64,000 nucleotides of DNA from an uncultured Paracoccaceae bacterium (GTDB taxonomy: Bacteria; Pseudomonadota; Alphaproteobacteria; Rhodobacterales; Rhodobacteraceae), in the NCBI GenBank assembly GCA_958439195.1, contig OY288159.1, positions 1-64,000 of the forward strand, read 5' to 3'. Below, piece after piece: positions 42,898 through 51,492 of this stretch (within the stretch, counting starts at the first letter, position 1; each line of letters begins with the position of its first letter). Both the position numbers and the translations under genes were made by a program. The notes under the pieces were generated by a model. The model searched no databases. It was given only the letters and a program-made list of their open reading frames with translations, and had not been told where the DNA came from.

Positions 42898-44167
42898 CCA
42901 GATGACCGACAGGATCGCCATCATCGGCCTTGGCTATGTCGGCCTGCCGTTGGCGGTAGAGTTTGGCAAGCATCGGCCTGTGATCGGCTTTGACATCAAC
43001 GAAGCCCGCATCGCGGACCTGCGGGCCGGGCGGGACCGCACGCGTGAGGTGGATGCCGCAGAGATGGCGGCGGCAGGGCAGTTGACCTTTGCCTCGGACC
43101 CGGAGGCGTTGCGGGCGGCGACGGTGTTTATCGTGACCGTGCCGACGCCAATCGACAGCCACAAACGCCCGGACCTGCGACCGCTGCTCAGGGCATCGGA
43201 AACGGTGGGGCGGGTGCTGAAGCCCGGTGATCTGGTGATCTATGAATCCACAGTCTATCCCGGTGCGACCGAAGAGGATTGTGTTCCGGTTCTGGAACGG
43301 GAATCCGGCCTGCGGTTCAACAAGGATTTCTTTTGCGGCTATAGCCCGGAACGGATCAATCCCGGCGACAAGGCGCATCGTCTGACCACGATCCGCAAGG
43401 TGACGGCGGGGTCCACGCCCGAGGCTGCCGACAGGGTGGATGCGCTTTATGCCAGCATCATCACGGCAGGCACCTATCAGGCGGAATCGATCCGGGTGGC
43501 CGAGGCGGCGAAGGTGATCGAAAACACCCAGCGCGACCTGAACATTGCGCTGGTGAACGAACTGGCAATCATCTTCTATCGGATGGGGATTGATACCGAT
43601 GCCGTTTTGCGGGCGGCGGGGACGAAATGGAATTTCCTGCCGTTTCGTCCCGGTCTGGTGGGCGGGCATTGTATCGGGGTGGACCCCTATTACCTGACCC
43701 ACAAGGCCGAGGCGATGGGCTATCACCCGCAGGTCATTCTGGCCGGGCGGCGGATCAATGACGGCATGGGCAGTTATGTCGCGGGCCAGATGATCAAGGC
43801 CATGCTGAAAAAGCGTATCCATGTCGATGGCGCGCGGGTTCTGGTTCTGGGCCTGACGTTCAAGGAAAACTGCCCCGACCTGCGCAACACGCGCGTTGTG
43901 GATGTGGTGGCAGAGCTGCGCGATTACGGCGTGACGGTGGATGTGCATGATCCCTGGGCCGATCCCGATGAGGCGCGGGCGGAATACGGCTTTGGGCTGG
44001 TGGCCGCGCCAGAGACCGGGGCCTATGACGGTGTGATCCTTGCGGTGGCGCATGACGCATTTCGCGCAGCCGGCGCGGCGCCACTGCGCGCCTATGGGCG
44101 CAAGGCGCATGTGTTTTGTGACCTGAAAAGCGTGTTTGACCGCAGCGAAAGTGATCTGCGGCTATGA
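42887..44167 (+). CDS. UDP-N-acetylhexosamine/UDP-sugar 6-dehydrogenase (WbpO/TviB-like)
   Basis: Nucleotide-sugar dehydrogenase, 426 residues from MASDQMTDRIAIIGLGYVGL; a start at 42902 is an alternative. NAD fold IIGLGYVGLPLAVEFGKH, VTVPTPIDSHKRPDLRPLL, STVYPGATEEDCVPVLE, GYSPERINPGDKAHRL, and catalytic Cys in LVGGHCIGVDPYYLTHKA. TFKENCPDLRNTRV and HDPWAD are typical of the WbpO/VipA/TviB class that makes uronic acids from UDP-GalNAc or UDP-GlcNAc. Distinct from ugd elsewhere in the window. Together with the epimerase and the AsnB-like protein it suggests an amidated uronic acid residue. Confidence 0.9.
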   Translation: MASDQMTDRIAIIGLGYVGLPLAVEFGKHRPVIGFDINEARIADLRAGRDRTREVDAAEMAAAGQLTFASDPEALRAATVFIVTVPTPIDSHKRPDLRPLLRASETVGRVLKPGDLVIYESTVYPGATEEDCVPVLERESGLRFNKDFFCGYSPERINPGDKAHRLTTIRKVTAGSTPEAADRVDALYASIITAGTYQAESIRVAEAAKVIENTQRDLNIALVNELAIIFYRMGIDTDAVLRAAGTKWNFLPFRPGLVGGHCIGVDPYYLTHKAEAMGYHPQVILAGRRINDGMGSYVAGQMIKAMLKKRIHVDGARVLVLGLTFKENCPDLRNTRVVDVVAELRDYGVTVDVHDPWADPDEARAEYGFGLVAAPETGAYDGVILAVAHDAFRAAGAAPLRAYGRKAHVFCDLKSVFDRSESDLRL

Positions 44168-44721
44168 GCGGGGTGGCGCCTCTTTCACCTGTTATCGGGC
44201 CAAACCTGGTGTTGCGGCTGATCGAACCGTCGGACGCGGCCTATGTCCACGGCCTGCGCACCGATCCGGTGCTGTCGCGCCACCTGTCACCCGTTCAGGG
44301 CGGGGTTGAGGATCAGCGCAACTGGATCACCGCCTACAAGGCGCGCGAGGCGGCGGGGCTGGAATACTATTTCATCATCACGCGGCACGACGGCACGCCG
44401 TGTGGAACGGTGCGGATTTACGGGCTGGAGGATGACAGCTTTACGTGGGGAAGTTGGATCCTTGATGCGAACAAGCCCCCCAAGGCCGCACTGGAAAGCG
44501 CGATTTTGTCTTTTGGGGTGGGGTTCGACCAACTGGACCGCAGCACAGCCAAGGTGGATGTGCGGGTGGCGAACACCCATGCCGCCGCGTTCTATCGGCG
44601 TTTGGGCATGACCGAAATGGACCGGACGGATCAGGACATCTTCCTCACCTACCCCCGCGCGCGGTTCGAGGCGGACCGGGCTGGGTTGATGGACGTTTTG
44701 CAATCGGAGGGCAGGATATGA
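44164..44721 (+). CDS. GNAT-family N-acetyltransferase
   Basis: 185-residue acetyltransferase. Start MSGVAPLSPVIGPNLVLRLI and acyl-CoA loop region WILDANKPPKAALESAILSF and VRVANTHAAAFYRRLGM are typical of the RimJ/RimL-like GNAT group used on amino sugars. It overlaps the dehydrogenase stop by ATGA and the next gene's start, so it is translationally coupled in the operon. Likely acceptor is a nucleotide-linked amino sugar made by the aminotransferase, but this is inferred. Confidence 0.85.
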   Translation: MSGVAPLSPVIGPNLVLRLIEPSDAAYVHGLRTDPVLSRHLSPVQGGVEDQRNWITAYKAREAAGLEYYFIITRHDGTPCGTVRIYGLEDDSFTWGSWILDANKPPKAALESAILSFGVGFDQLDRSTAKVDVRVANTHAAAFYRRLGMTEMDRTDQDIFLTYPRARFEADRAGLMDVLQSEGRI

Positions 44722-45482
44722 TCGACATACCGGATGATTGTGTTGTGCCTGAGGGAACGACAATCCTTGACGGGGTTACCCTGGGATCGCGGGTTGTTCT
44801 GGCTGGAGCAGACATCGTTATACGAGAGAATGTCCGGCTTGATGCTGCCTGTGTGATCGGGGAAGGCGTGACTATCGGGCAAGGCGCATGGGTCAAGGCC
44901 GGGGCGGTTGTTTTGCGGTCTGTCCCGCCCAACGCGATCATCGAAGGCAATCCGGCTCAAGTCGTTGGGTATGTGAACCGCACAGATTTGTCAAAGCGTC
45001 CAGACCCCAGACTTGTTACCCCGCAAAGCTATGACGGGATGCCGCGGCCTGCGCGTATCCCGTTGGACGTTGGGAAAAGCAGTCTTTTTTTGATGCGTCG
45101 GGTCACGGACACGCGGGGTGCGCTGACTGTAGGCGAATTGCCGGACGAACTGCCGTTTTCGCCTGCACGGTATTTCGCCGTGTTTGACGTGCCGTCAGTG
45201 GAACTGCGCGGTGAACATGCGCATCGGCAGTGCGAGCAATTTCTTGTTTGCTTGCACGGTTCTTGTCGTGTCCTTCTTGATGACGGTGTGAACCGTTGCG
45301 AGGTATCTTTGGACCGTCCTGATATTGGCGTCCACATGCCTCCGATGATCTGGGGAACGCAGTATCGATACAGCCCCGATGCGGTTCTACTGGTTTTTGC
45401 CTCTCGGCCCTATGAGGCAGATGACTATTTGCGCACCTATGATGCTTTCCTGTCCGAGCTATCAAAGGGACAGAACGCATGA
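44718..45482 (+). CDS. fused hexapeptide acyltransferase and sugar 3,4-ketoisomerase (WxcM-like)
   Basis: 254-residue bifunctional protein. Residues 1-100 form a short left-handed beta-helix acyltransferase (LDGVTLGSRVVLAGADIVIR, VIGEGVTIGQGAWVKAG, AVVLRSVPPNAIIEGNPAQV). Residues ~115-254 are a cupin of the FdtA/QdtA type: RVTDTRGALTVGELPDELPF, EHAHRQCEQFLVCLHGSCRV and PDIGVHMPPMIWGTQYRYSP. Such fusions (WxcM/FdtD) isomerise dTDP-4-keto-6-deoxyglucose to the 3-keto sugar and acetylate the 3-amino sugar. Next gene is the matching aminotransferase. GC content is lower than in the preceding genes. Confidence 0.88.
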   Translation: MIDIPDDCVVPEGTTILDGVTLGSRVVLAGADIVIRENVRLDAACVIGEGVTIGQGAWVKAGAVVLRSVPPNAIIEGNPAQVVGYVNRTDLSKRPDPRLVTPQSYDGMPRPARIPLDVGKSSLFLMRRVTDTRGALTVGELPDELPFSPARYFAVFDVPSVELRGEHAHRQCEQFLVCLHGSCRVLLDDGVNRCEVSLDRPDIGVHMPPMIWGTQYRYSPDAVLLVFASRPYEADDYLRTYDAFLSELSKGQNA

Positions 45483-46573
45483 TCCCCTTCCTTGACCTTG
45501 GCGCCGCGTATCGGGAATTGAAGGCCGAGATTGATGCGGCGGTGCAGCGGGTGCTGGACAGCGGGTGGTATATCCTTGGGCCGGAGGTGGAAGCGTTCGA
45601 GGCGGAATGGGCGGCCTATTGCGGGGCGGCGCATGCGGTGGGGGTGGCCAACGGGCTGGACGCCCTGATCCTTGCGCTGCGGGCGGTCGGGGTTGGACCG
45701 GGGGATGAGGTGATCGTCCCGTCCAACACCTATATCGCCACGTGGTTGGCGGTAACGGCGGTCGGCGCGCGGCCCGTGCCGGTGGAGCCGGACCCAAAGA
45801 CCCACAATATCGACCCCACAGGCATCGCGGCGGCCATCACCCCGGCGACGCGGGCGGTGCTGCCGGTGCATCTGTATGGGCAGCCGGCCGATTTGGACCC
45901 GATCCTGGCCATCGCCCGCCAGCATGGGCTGGCCGTGGTGGAGGATGCGGCGCAGGCACATGGGGCGCGCTATAGGGGGCGGCGGATCGGGGCGCATGGC
46001 GATGTCGTTTGCTGGAGCTTTTATCCCGGCAAGAACCTTGGCGCGCTGGGCGATGGCGGGGCGGTGACGACAGACCGCGCCGATGTGGCAGACCGCATCC
46101 GGGTGCTGCGCAACTATGGCAGCCGCGTGAAATACGTGAACGAGGTTCAGGGCGTGAACTCGCGGCTTGATCCGGTGCAGGCGGCGGTGTTGCGGGCAAA
46201 GCTGCCGCATCTGGACGCCTGGACCGACCGCCGCCGCGCGATTGCCGCGCTGTATGCCGCAGGTCTGCGGGGCGCGGGGCTGGTGCTGCCGCATGTGCCG
46301 GATTGGGCGGAACCGGCGTGGCATCTGTATGTGCTGCGCGTGGCGGATCGGGACGGCGTGCAGCAGCAGTTGGGCGAGGCGGGGATCGGCACGCTGATCC
46401 ACTATCCCATCCCGCCGCATATGCAGGCTGCCTATGCCGCCCTGTCGCTGCCCCCGGACGCCCTGCCGATGGCCCGGAAATTCGCGGATGAGGTGCTGAG
46501 CCTGCCGATCGGCCCGCACCTGACGCTGGATGACGCAGGAAAGGTGATCGACCATGTCGTGCGAATTGTTTGA
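45479..46573 (+). CDS. DegT/DnrJ/EryC1 sugar aminotransferase (FdtB/QdtB-like)
   Basis: PLP-dependent sugar aminotransferase, 364 residues from MIPFLDLGAAYRELKAEIDA. Cofactor residues are in GVANGLDALILALRAVGVGP, VVEDAAQAHGARYRGRRIG and the lysine in CWSFYPGKNLGALGDGGAVT. It converts the 3-keto sugar to the 3-amino sugar. Adjacent fused isomerase-acyltransferase supports a dTDP-3-amino-3,6-dideoxyhexose product (Fuc3NAc or Qui3NAc). rmlA and rmlB, needed to make the precursor, are not in this window. High GC like its distant neighbours. Overlaps the previous stop by ATGA. Confidence 0.9.
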   Translation: MIPFLDLGAAYRELKAEIDAAVQRVLDSGWYILGPEVEAFEAEWAAYCGAAHAVGVANGLDALILALRAVGVGPGDEVIVPSNTYIATWLAVTAVGARPVPVEPDPKTHNIDPTGIAAAITPATRAVLPVHLYGQPADLDPILAIARQHGLAVVEDAAQAHGARYRGRRIGAHGDVVCWSFYPGKNLGALGDGGAVTTDRADVADRIRVLRNYGSRVKYVNEVQGVNSRLDPVQAAVLRAKLPHLDAWTDRRRAIAALYAAGLRGAGLVLPHVPDWAEPAWHLYVLRVADRDGVQQQLGEAGIGTLIHYPIPPHMQAAYAALSLPPDALPMARKFADEVLSLPIGPHLTLDDAGKVIDHVVRIV

Positions 46574-46595
46574 ACGAGCGAGCGGCAGGGTGAGG

Positions 46596-47156
46596 ATGTC
46601 CATCATCCTTCTCATTCAGCGGCTGCGCATTCTTTTCTATCGAGCGGTGTCACCACTTCGAACAGGGGGGCATAAAGCAAGCTTTCTGCAACCAACTTTG
46701 TTTCTTGGTCGGGGCAAGATTGTTTTGGGGGCTGATGTGCAGTTCGGATACTTTCCTTCACCGGAATTTCTGAATGGTGCTTGTCATGTGGAGGCGCGCG
46801 CCACTTCGGCCAGAATCGAGATTGGCGAGGGCAGCCGGATCAACAACGGTTTTACTGCAATAGCGGAAACGACGGCTGTCGTTATCGGTAAGCGCTGTCT
46901 TGTTGGGCCAAGTGTAACTGTTTTTGACAGCGACTTTCACGGAATGCATGTGCATGAACGCAACAACACGGCTGCGATTGCCCGTGCTCCGGTTCATATC
47001 GGGGATGATGTTTTCATTGGTGCACGTGCCATCATCTTGAAAGGTGTAACAATTGGTGATGGCTCCGTCATCGCTGCGGGTTCCGTTGTTGTGGGTCGTA
47101 TTCCAGGTGGGGTGATAGCTGGTGGAAATCCAGCTCGTGTGATCAGAGAGATTTAA
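46596..47156 (+). CDS. hexapeptide-repeat (left-handed beta-helix) acyltransferase
   Basis: Trimeric left-handed beta-helix acetyltransferase, 186 residues from MSIILLIQRLRILFYRAV. Hexad-type repeats run from ARIEIGEGSRINNGFTAIAE to VHIGDDVFIGARAIILKGVT, and the terminal loop IPGGVIAGGNPARVIREI closes the fold. A conserved His-x-Met-His (HGMHVHERN) near the helix loop is the likely catalytic area. An in-frame start 42 bases earlier overlaps the aminotransferase; the chosen ATG has an AGGGTGAGG site. The gene is clearly AT-richer than the preceding aminotransferase and begins the low-GC stretch. Confidence 0.82.
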   Translation: MSIILLIQRLRILFYRAVSPLRTGGHKASFLQPTLFLGRGKIVLGADVQFGYFPSPEFLNGACHVEARATSARIEIGEGSRINNGFTAIAETTAVVIGKRCLVGPSVTVFDSDFHGMHVHERNNTAAIARAPVHIGDDVFIGARAIILKGVTIGDGSVIAAGSVVVGRIPGGVIAGGNPARVIREI

Positions 47157-47255
47157 ATGTCATCAATCTGGCCAGCTTCAGCAATGTCGCATCCGAACGC
47201 ATGCTTCTACTTTTTGTGGATTCCTGACGACAATGGGCCGTGGGAGTCTGCATGA
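47157..47255 (+). other. possible 32-aa ORF or remnant before GT2
   Basis: ATG 47157-47159 directly follows the acyltransferase stop and reads MSSIWPASAMSHPNACFYFL, then WIPDDNGPWESA to TGA at 47253-47255, overlapping the next ATG as ATGA. The overlap suggests it may be read, but the sequence resembles no family I know and could be a relic of recombination. Confidence 0.25.
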
Positions 47256-48214
47256 CTGGTTCGCGCGACATGGGGGAATTCGGCACGCTCACCCTGCCAA
47301 CGGGCGGAGTTGACCGCCCGTTGGTGACCTTTGCGCTGTTTGCCTACAATCAGGAGGCCTATATCCGCGAGGCGGTGGAAGGGGCGTTTGCGCAGACCTA
47401 TTCGCCGCTGGAGATCATCCTGTCGGATGATTGTTCGGCGGATCGGACCTTTGAGATCATGCAGGAGATGGCGGCAGAGTATCGCGGGCCACATCAGGTG
47501 CGGGTGCGGCGGAGTATGCCCAACCTTGGACTGATCAAACACATTGATGCCGTCGCACAAATGGCAAACGGTCGGATCATTGTGATGGCGGCGGGCGATG
47601 ATATTTCCCTTCCCCATCGTGTAGATCGCCTTGCGCAGGTGTTCTTGCTCAACAGGTCTGCACATGCTGTGCTTAGCGACTTTGAGGTGATTGGAACCGC
47701 TGCAAAGCGAGATCGTGGGTTGCGTACAAGCCGAGTGGTTCCCACGACAGAGTTGCTGATCAGTGCAGGTGGCGCACAGATTGGCGCGACCTATGCCTAT
47801 TCCAGAGATAGTTTTGAGAAGTTTGGGCCGATCGCGCCGGGGGTAACGGACGAAGATCGGATATTGCCATTTAGGGCATCATTGCTTGGAAAAGTCTTCT
47901 ATCTGCACGAGGTCCTTGTGCAATACAGGATTTCTGCAAACCAAGCGGAGGTTGCGACGAGAATGAAGCGCGTGCATGGTTACAGCAATCCACTTCATTG
48001 GACTGCTTTGGCGGATGCGTTAGTGCGGGCGGCCTCGATTGGGGCAATCGGATTTCTCAGAGTTTCTTATCTTAGAACAGTATTGGCGATGTCTGTCTTC
48101 GTTGCATCTCCGGCAAGACCTGAAAAGCGATCTTCGATCAGTCGGCTGATTGCTGAATCTGTGCTGCGTATTCTAAGACGGTTGAGCAGAATCTTAAGTG
48201 ATTATCGTAGATGA
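47252..48214 (+). CDS. glycosyltransferase family 2
   Basis: GT-A fold transferase, 320 residues from MTGSRDMGEFGTLTLPTGG. The nucleotide site is VTFALFAYNQEAYIREAVEG, DD-type motif EIILSDDCSADRTFEIMQ, and acceptor-side AAGDDISLPHRVDRLAQ, with the DXD-equivalent in AAGDDIS. The first 250-300 bases are GC-rich, but from about 47520 codon usage becomes AT-rich, indicating a mosaic gene. It overlaps a 32-aa ORF by ATGA and lies eight bases before the next transferase. Confidence 0.85.
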   Translation: MTGSRDMGEFGTLTLPTGGVDRPLVTFALFAYNQEAYIREAVEGAFAQTYSPLEIILSDDCSADRTFEIMQEMAAEYRGPHQVRVRRSMPNLGLIKHIDAVAQMANGRIIVMAAGDDISLPHRVDRLAQVFLLNRSAHAVLSDFEVIGTAAKRDRGLRTSRVVPTTELLISAGGAQIGATYAYSRDSFEKFGPIAPGVTDEDRILPFRASLLGKVFYLHEVLVQYRISANQAEVATRMKRVHGYSNPLHWTALADALVRAASIGAIGFLRVSYLRTVLAMSVFVASPARPEKRSSISRLIAESVLRILRRLSRILSDYRR

Positions 48215-48221
48215 TTGCAAA

Positions 48222-49157
48222 ATGAAGAACTCAATCCCTGTTTTTGTCTTTTCATTCAACAGGCCAGACTTTCTTCGGAATTGTCTTGCTTCGATTCGGT
48301 ATACAATGCCAAACGCCGAGATTCATATTCTGGATGATTGTAGTTGGGATGACGAAACCAAAAGGGTTTTGGCACAAGAGAAGGAAAGAACTGCGATCTA
48401 TTTTAGCAAGGCGGATGGTCCATCAGAGTTCAAGACTGGTGGTCTTTGTGGCTTGATGAACCTTGCGATGCATATCGCCCGCGAAAAGCGACACCCATAT
48501 GTATTGTTTATTCAGGATGACATGCAGATGGTCCGTGCCTTGCGTGATCGAGACATGGATCATATTGGTGAATACTTCCATAATGTGCCAAATGCTATTC
48601 AATTGTCGACTACGTTTATAAGAAAGCTGGGAACGGATGGTTTTTTGAACGATTATTCAATAACACGACCAGCATTCGCCTATCTTCGAAAGCGCGAGGC
48701 TGAGAGGGGAAAGTCAAACTTTTCTGATACAGGTGTTTTTTCTGTTGATCGTTTTTTTGAACTATTTGATCGTTTTGAGGTTGGAGAAGACAAGAATAGC
48801 GCTAAGGCCATGGAGCGTGGCCTTACCTGTGGGCGAAGTTTTTTTCCCTTTATCAACTGGCTTCCCTATCCCATGTCGTTTCGTGGGCGCAAGCGCAGCA
48901 TGATGCATTTGGTGTTTGAGTACTTTGGCCGATCTGGGTTCTATCCGATTGAGTTCATGACTGAGCGTGAGGTTGCAGAGTTCATGACCCGTGAGCCGAG
49001 TATCTTGCCGATCATGGAGGAGTTTTTAACTTGTCCGACTTCGCCACGGCAGGACATATGGTCAACTGGTGGTGGGGAGTATAACTTTGTTGTTTATGGC
49101 AGTTTGCCTGCGCGCTTTTTCGTGCAGGCGAAAAAACTGCGCGCTCTTTTGAAATGA
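48222..49157 (+). CDS. glycosyltransferase-like protein (GT-A type)
   Basis: 311-residue protein from MKNSIPVFVFSFNRPDFLRN, with GT2-like features: an N-terminal strand-loop (VFVFSFNRPDFLRNCLASIR), HILDDCSWDDETKRVLAQ and an Asp-containing segment YVLFIQDDMQMVRAL, the probable DXD metal site. The remainder is not typical of known GT2 subfamilies. It is strongly AT-rich with TTT, AAG and GAT codons, unlike the flanking genes, consistent with horizontal origin. GTG at 48198 is an alternative start. The acceptor cannot be predicted. Confidence 0.7.
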   Translation: MKNSIPVFVFSFNRPDFLRNCLASIRYTMPNAEIHILDDCSWDDETKRVLAQEKERTAIYFSKADGPSEFKTGGLCGLMNLAMHIAREKRHPYVLFIQDDMQMVRALRDRDMDHIGEYFHNVPNAIQLSTTFIRKLGTDGFLNDYSITRPAFAYLRKREAERGKSNFSDTGVFSVDRFFELFDRFEVGEDKNSAKAMERGLTCGRSFFPFINWLPYPMSFRGRKRSMMHLVFEYFGRSGFYPIEFMTEREVAEFMTREPSILPIMEEFLTCPTSPRQDIWSTGGGEYNFVVYGSLPARFFVQAKKLRALLK

Positions 49158-50257
49158 AGAACAGCATGAGAATTGCCGTCTTGCTTCCAGACCTGCGCGG
49201 TGGCGGCGCGGAACGGGTTTGTCTGGACCTTGCAATTGAGTTTTTGGCCGCCGGGCATCACGTTGATCTGGTCCTGATGCAGGCGCGCGGAGAGTTGGTT
49301 GATCTGGTGCCAGACGGCGTGCGGATCGTTGATCTGGAGGTGCGCCGCGCGCGGGATGTGCCACGGGCGTTGATGCGGTATCTGAAGGAAGGTCGTCCGC
49401 ATTGTCTGGTTGCCAACCTGTGGCCGCTGACGTCGATTGCTGTTCTTTCACGGTGTCTGGCGCGGTGGAATGGGCGTATCCTGATTGTCGAACACAACAC
49501 CCTGAGCCGGCAGTATGCGAAGTGGGGGCTGGTCCACGGCATTCTTCTGCGGGCCAGCATGATCTTTGCTTATCGCTTGGCCAGCAGAGTTGTTGCCGTT
49601 TCGGCGGGCGTTGCGCAGGATGTTGCGCGGTTGGCGTGGCTGCGACCTGATCAGGTGACGGTCATTCACAATCCGGTTGGTTCGGCCCGCGCCGTTTCGC
49701 CCGCAATGACGGCAATGGCCGAAGGTATGTGGAATGCACCGATTGGGCAACGGTGCCTGACTGTCGGGAGTTTGAAGGACCAGAAAAACCACGCGCTGCT
49801 GTTGCGGGCCTTTGCGCGGTTGCCCTTGCCGCAGGCGCGGTTGATGATTGTGGGGCAGGGGCAGAATGAGGCGAGGTTGCGGGCTTTGGCACGGGAACTT
49901 GGCCTTGACGGGCGGGTTGTCTTTGCGGGGTTTCATGCCGATCCGGCGCCGTTCTATGCGACGGCCGATGTTTTTGTGCTGTCATCGGATCATGAGGGGT
50001 TTGGCAATGTGATCGTCGAGGCGCTGTCTTTCGGTCTGCCTGTGGTGTCGACCGATTGTCCATCCGGCCCGGCCGAGATTTTGGGGCAGGGGCGATGGGG
50101 CCGTCTGGTGCCGGTTGGCGATGCGGCGGCGCTTGCCGAGGCGATGGCGGCGGCCCTGACCGCGCCGGTGGACCGGGGCGCGCTGCGGGCGCGGGCGGCA
50201 GATTTTGCACCCGAGATTGCGGCGCGCCGCTATCTTGACCTGTTGGAGGCATCGTGA
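49154..50257 (+). CDS. glycosyltransferase family 4 (GT-B)
   Basis: 367-residue GT-B enzyme from MKNSMRIAVLLPDLRGGGAE. The N-terminal RGGGAERVCLDLAIEFLAAG and the C-terminal LTVGSLKDQKNHALLLRAFA, VFAGFHADPAPFYATADVFV and SSDHEGFGNVIVEALSFGLP blocks are typical. The E-x7-E pair is in EGFGNVIVEAL. Overlaps the previous stop by ATGA. GC content returns to the genome norm here. Confidence 0.92.
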   Translation: MKNSMRIAVLLPDLRGGGAERVCLDLAIEFLAAGHHVDLVLMQARGELVDLVPDGVRIVDLEVRRARDVPRALMRYLKEGRPHCLVANLWPLTSIAVLSRCLARWNGRILIVEHNTLSRQYAKWGLVHGILLRASMIFAYRLASRVVAVSAGVAQDVARLAWLRPDQVTVIHNPVGSARAVSPAMTAMAEGMWNAPIGQRCLTVGSLKDQKNHALLLRAFARLPLPQARLMIVGQGQNEARLRALARELGLDGRVVFAGFHADPAPFYATADVFVLSSDHEGFGNVIVEALSFGLPVVSTDCPSGPAEILGQGRWGRLVPVGDAAALAEAMAAALTAPVDRGALRARAADFAPEIAARRYLDLLEAS

Positions 50258-51441
50258 GGGCAACGCTGTATGTCACCCGCAACGGATTGCTGGAACCGCT
50301 GGGGCAAAGCCAGGTTCTGGCCTATCTGCGCGGGCTGTCGCAACACTACAGGATCACGCTGATCACCCATGAAAAGGCCGCAGACTGGTCTGATGCGGCG
50401 CGTGTGGCGGCGCTGCGCGATGAATGCGCGCGGCTGGGGATCAGGTGGTTGCCGCAGCGGTTCCATCCCCGGCCAAGGTTGATTGCCCCGGCCATCAGCA
50501 TGGCGCGGATGGGCTGGCTTTTGTGGCGGGAACAGCGGCGGCAGGGTGCGGCGCTGATCCACGCCCGATCCTATCTGCCAGCGGCGATGGCGATGGTGGT
50601 GGGCCGTTTTACGGGGATGCCGTTCATCTTTGACATGCGCGCCCTTTGGCCAGAGGAGATGATTACCGCCGGGCGGTTGCGGCGCGGGTCGTTGATGCAC
50701 AGGGCCATCGTGGGGCTGGAGCGGGCCTGCCTGCGCCGCGCGGCGGTGGTTGTGTCCTTGACGGATGCGGCGGTGGTTCACCTGCGGCATGTCTATCCGG
50801 CAGAGATGGCGGGAAAGACGGTGGCCGTGATCCCGACCTGCGCTGATCTGGACCGCTTTGTGCCGGCACCATCCCCCCCGGACCGGCACGAGATCGGCTG
50901 TCTGGGAACGGTGCTGAGCGGGTGGTTCAAGACAGATTGGCTGGCGGCTTTCCTTAGGGTGGCGGCGCAGCAAAACCGGGATACGGTTTTCGTGCTGACG
51001 ACGCGGGATGATCCGGGCGGTGTGCGGGCGGCGGTTGATCCTGATGGCAGGCTTGGGGCGCGGCTGGAGATTGCGCCGGCCGCATCGGACCGGGTGCAAG
51101 AGGTGCTGCAACGGCAGACCGCGTCGGTTATGTTCTTTGAGGAAGGGCTTGGAAAGCTGGGCAGTTCACCCACGCGGATGGCCGAAATCCTTGGCTGTGG
51201 CCTGCCTGTGGTGGCGAATGCGGGCGTCGGTGACGTGGCACGGATCATCCGCGATCACCGCGTCGGTGTGTTGGTTGAGGGGCCATCGGATGCGGCGATG
51301 CAACAGGCGCTGTCCGAACTGGATGCCCTGCTGCGCGAACCCGACCTTGCCCTGCGCTGTCGCAAGGCGGCCGAGGATGTCTTTTCATTGAAGGTGGGGA
51401 CAGAGAAATATGTGCGTCTTTATGATGAACTTGCTTCCTGA
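50254..51441 (+). CDS. glycosyltransferase family 4 (GT-B)
   Basis: 395-residue GT-B enzyme, start MRATLYVTRNGLLEPLGQSQ, a WbpX/WbuB-like N-terminus. IFDMRALWPEEMITAGRLRR is the acceptor-side loop seen in sugar-lipid transferases, and the C-terminal half ends in MFFEEGLGKLGSSPTRMAEI and LGCGLPVVANAGVGDVARII. The usual E-x7-E motif is replaced by a Gly/Ser-rich phosphate loop, as in some GT4 members. Overlaps the previous stop by ATGA. Confidence 0.88.
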   Translation: MRATLYVTRNGLLEPLGQSQVLAYLRGLSQHYRITLITHEKAADWSDAARVAALRDECARLGIRWLPQRFHPRPRLIAPAISMARMGWLLWREQRRQGAALIHARSYLPAAMAMVVGRFTGMPFIFDMRALWPEEMITAGRLRRGSLMHRAIVGLERACLRRAAVVVSLTDAAVVHLRHVYPAEMAGKTVAVIPTCADLDRFVPAPSPPDRHEIGCLGTVLSGWFKTDWLAAFLRVAAQQNRDTVFVLTTRDDPGGVRAAVDPDGRLGARLEIAPAASDRVQEVLQRQTASVMFFEEGLGKLGSSPTRMAEILGCGLPVVANAGVGDVARIIRDHRVGVLVEGPSDAAMQQALSELDALLREPDLALRCRKAAEDVFSLKVGTEKYVRLYDELAS

Positions 51442-51492
51442 GGGGGGCCGCGCGGGCCTTTGGGGGTTTCACTGGGTTTCCACGGTTTATTC

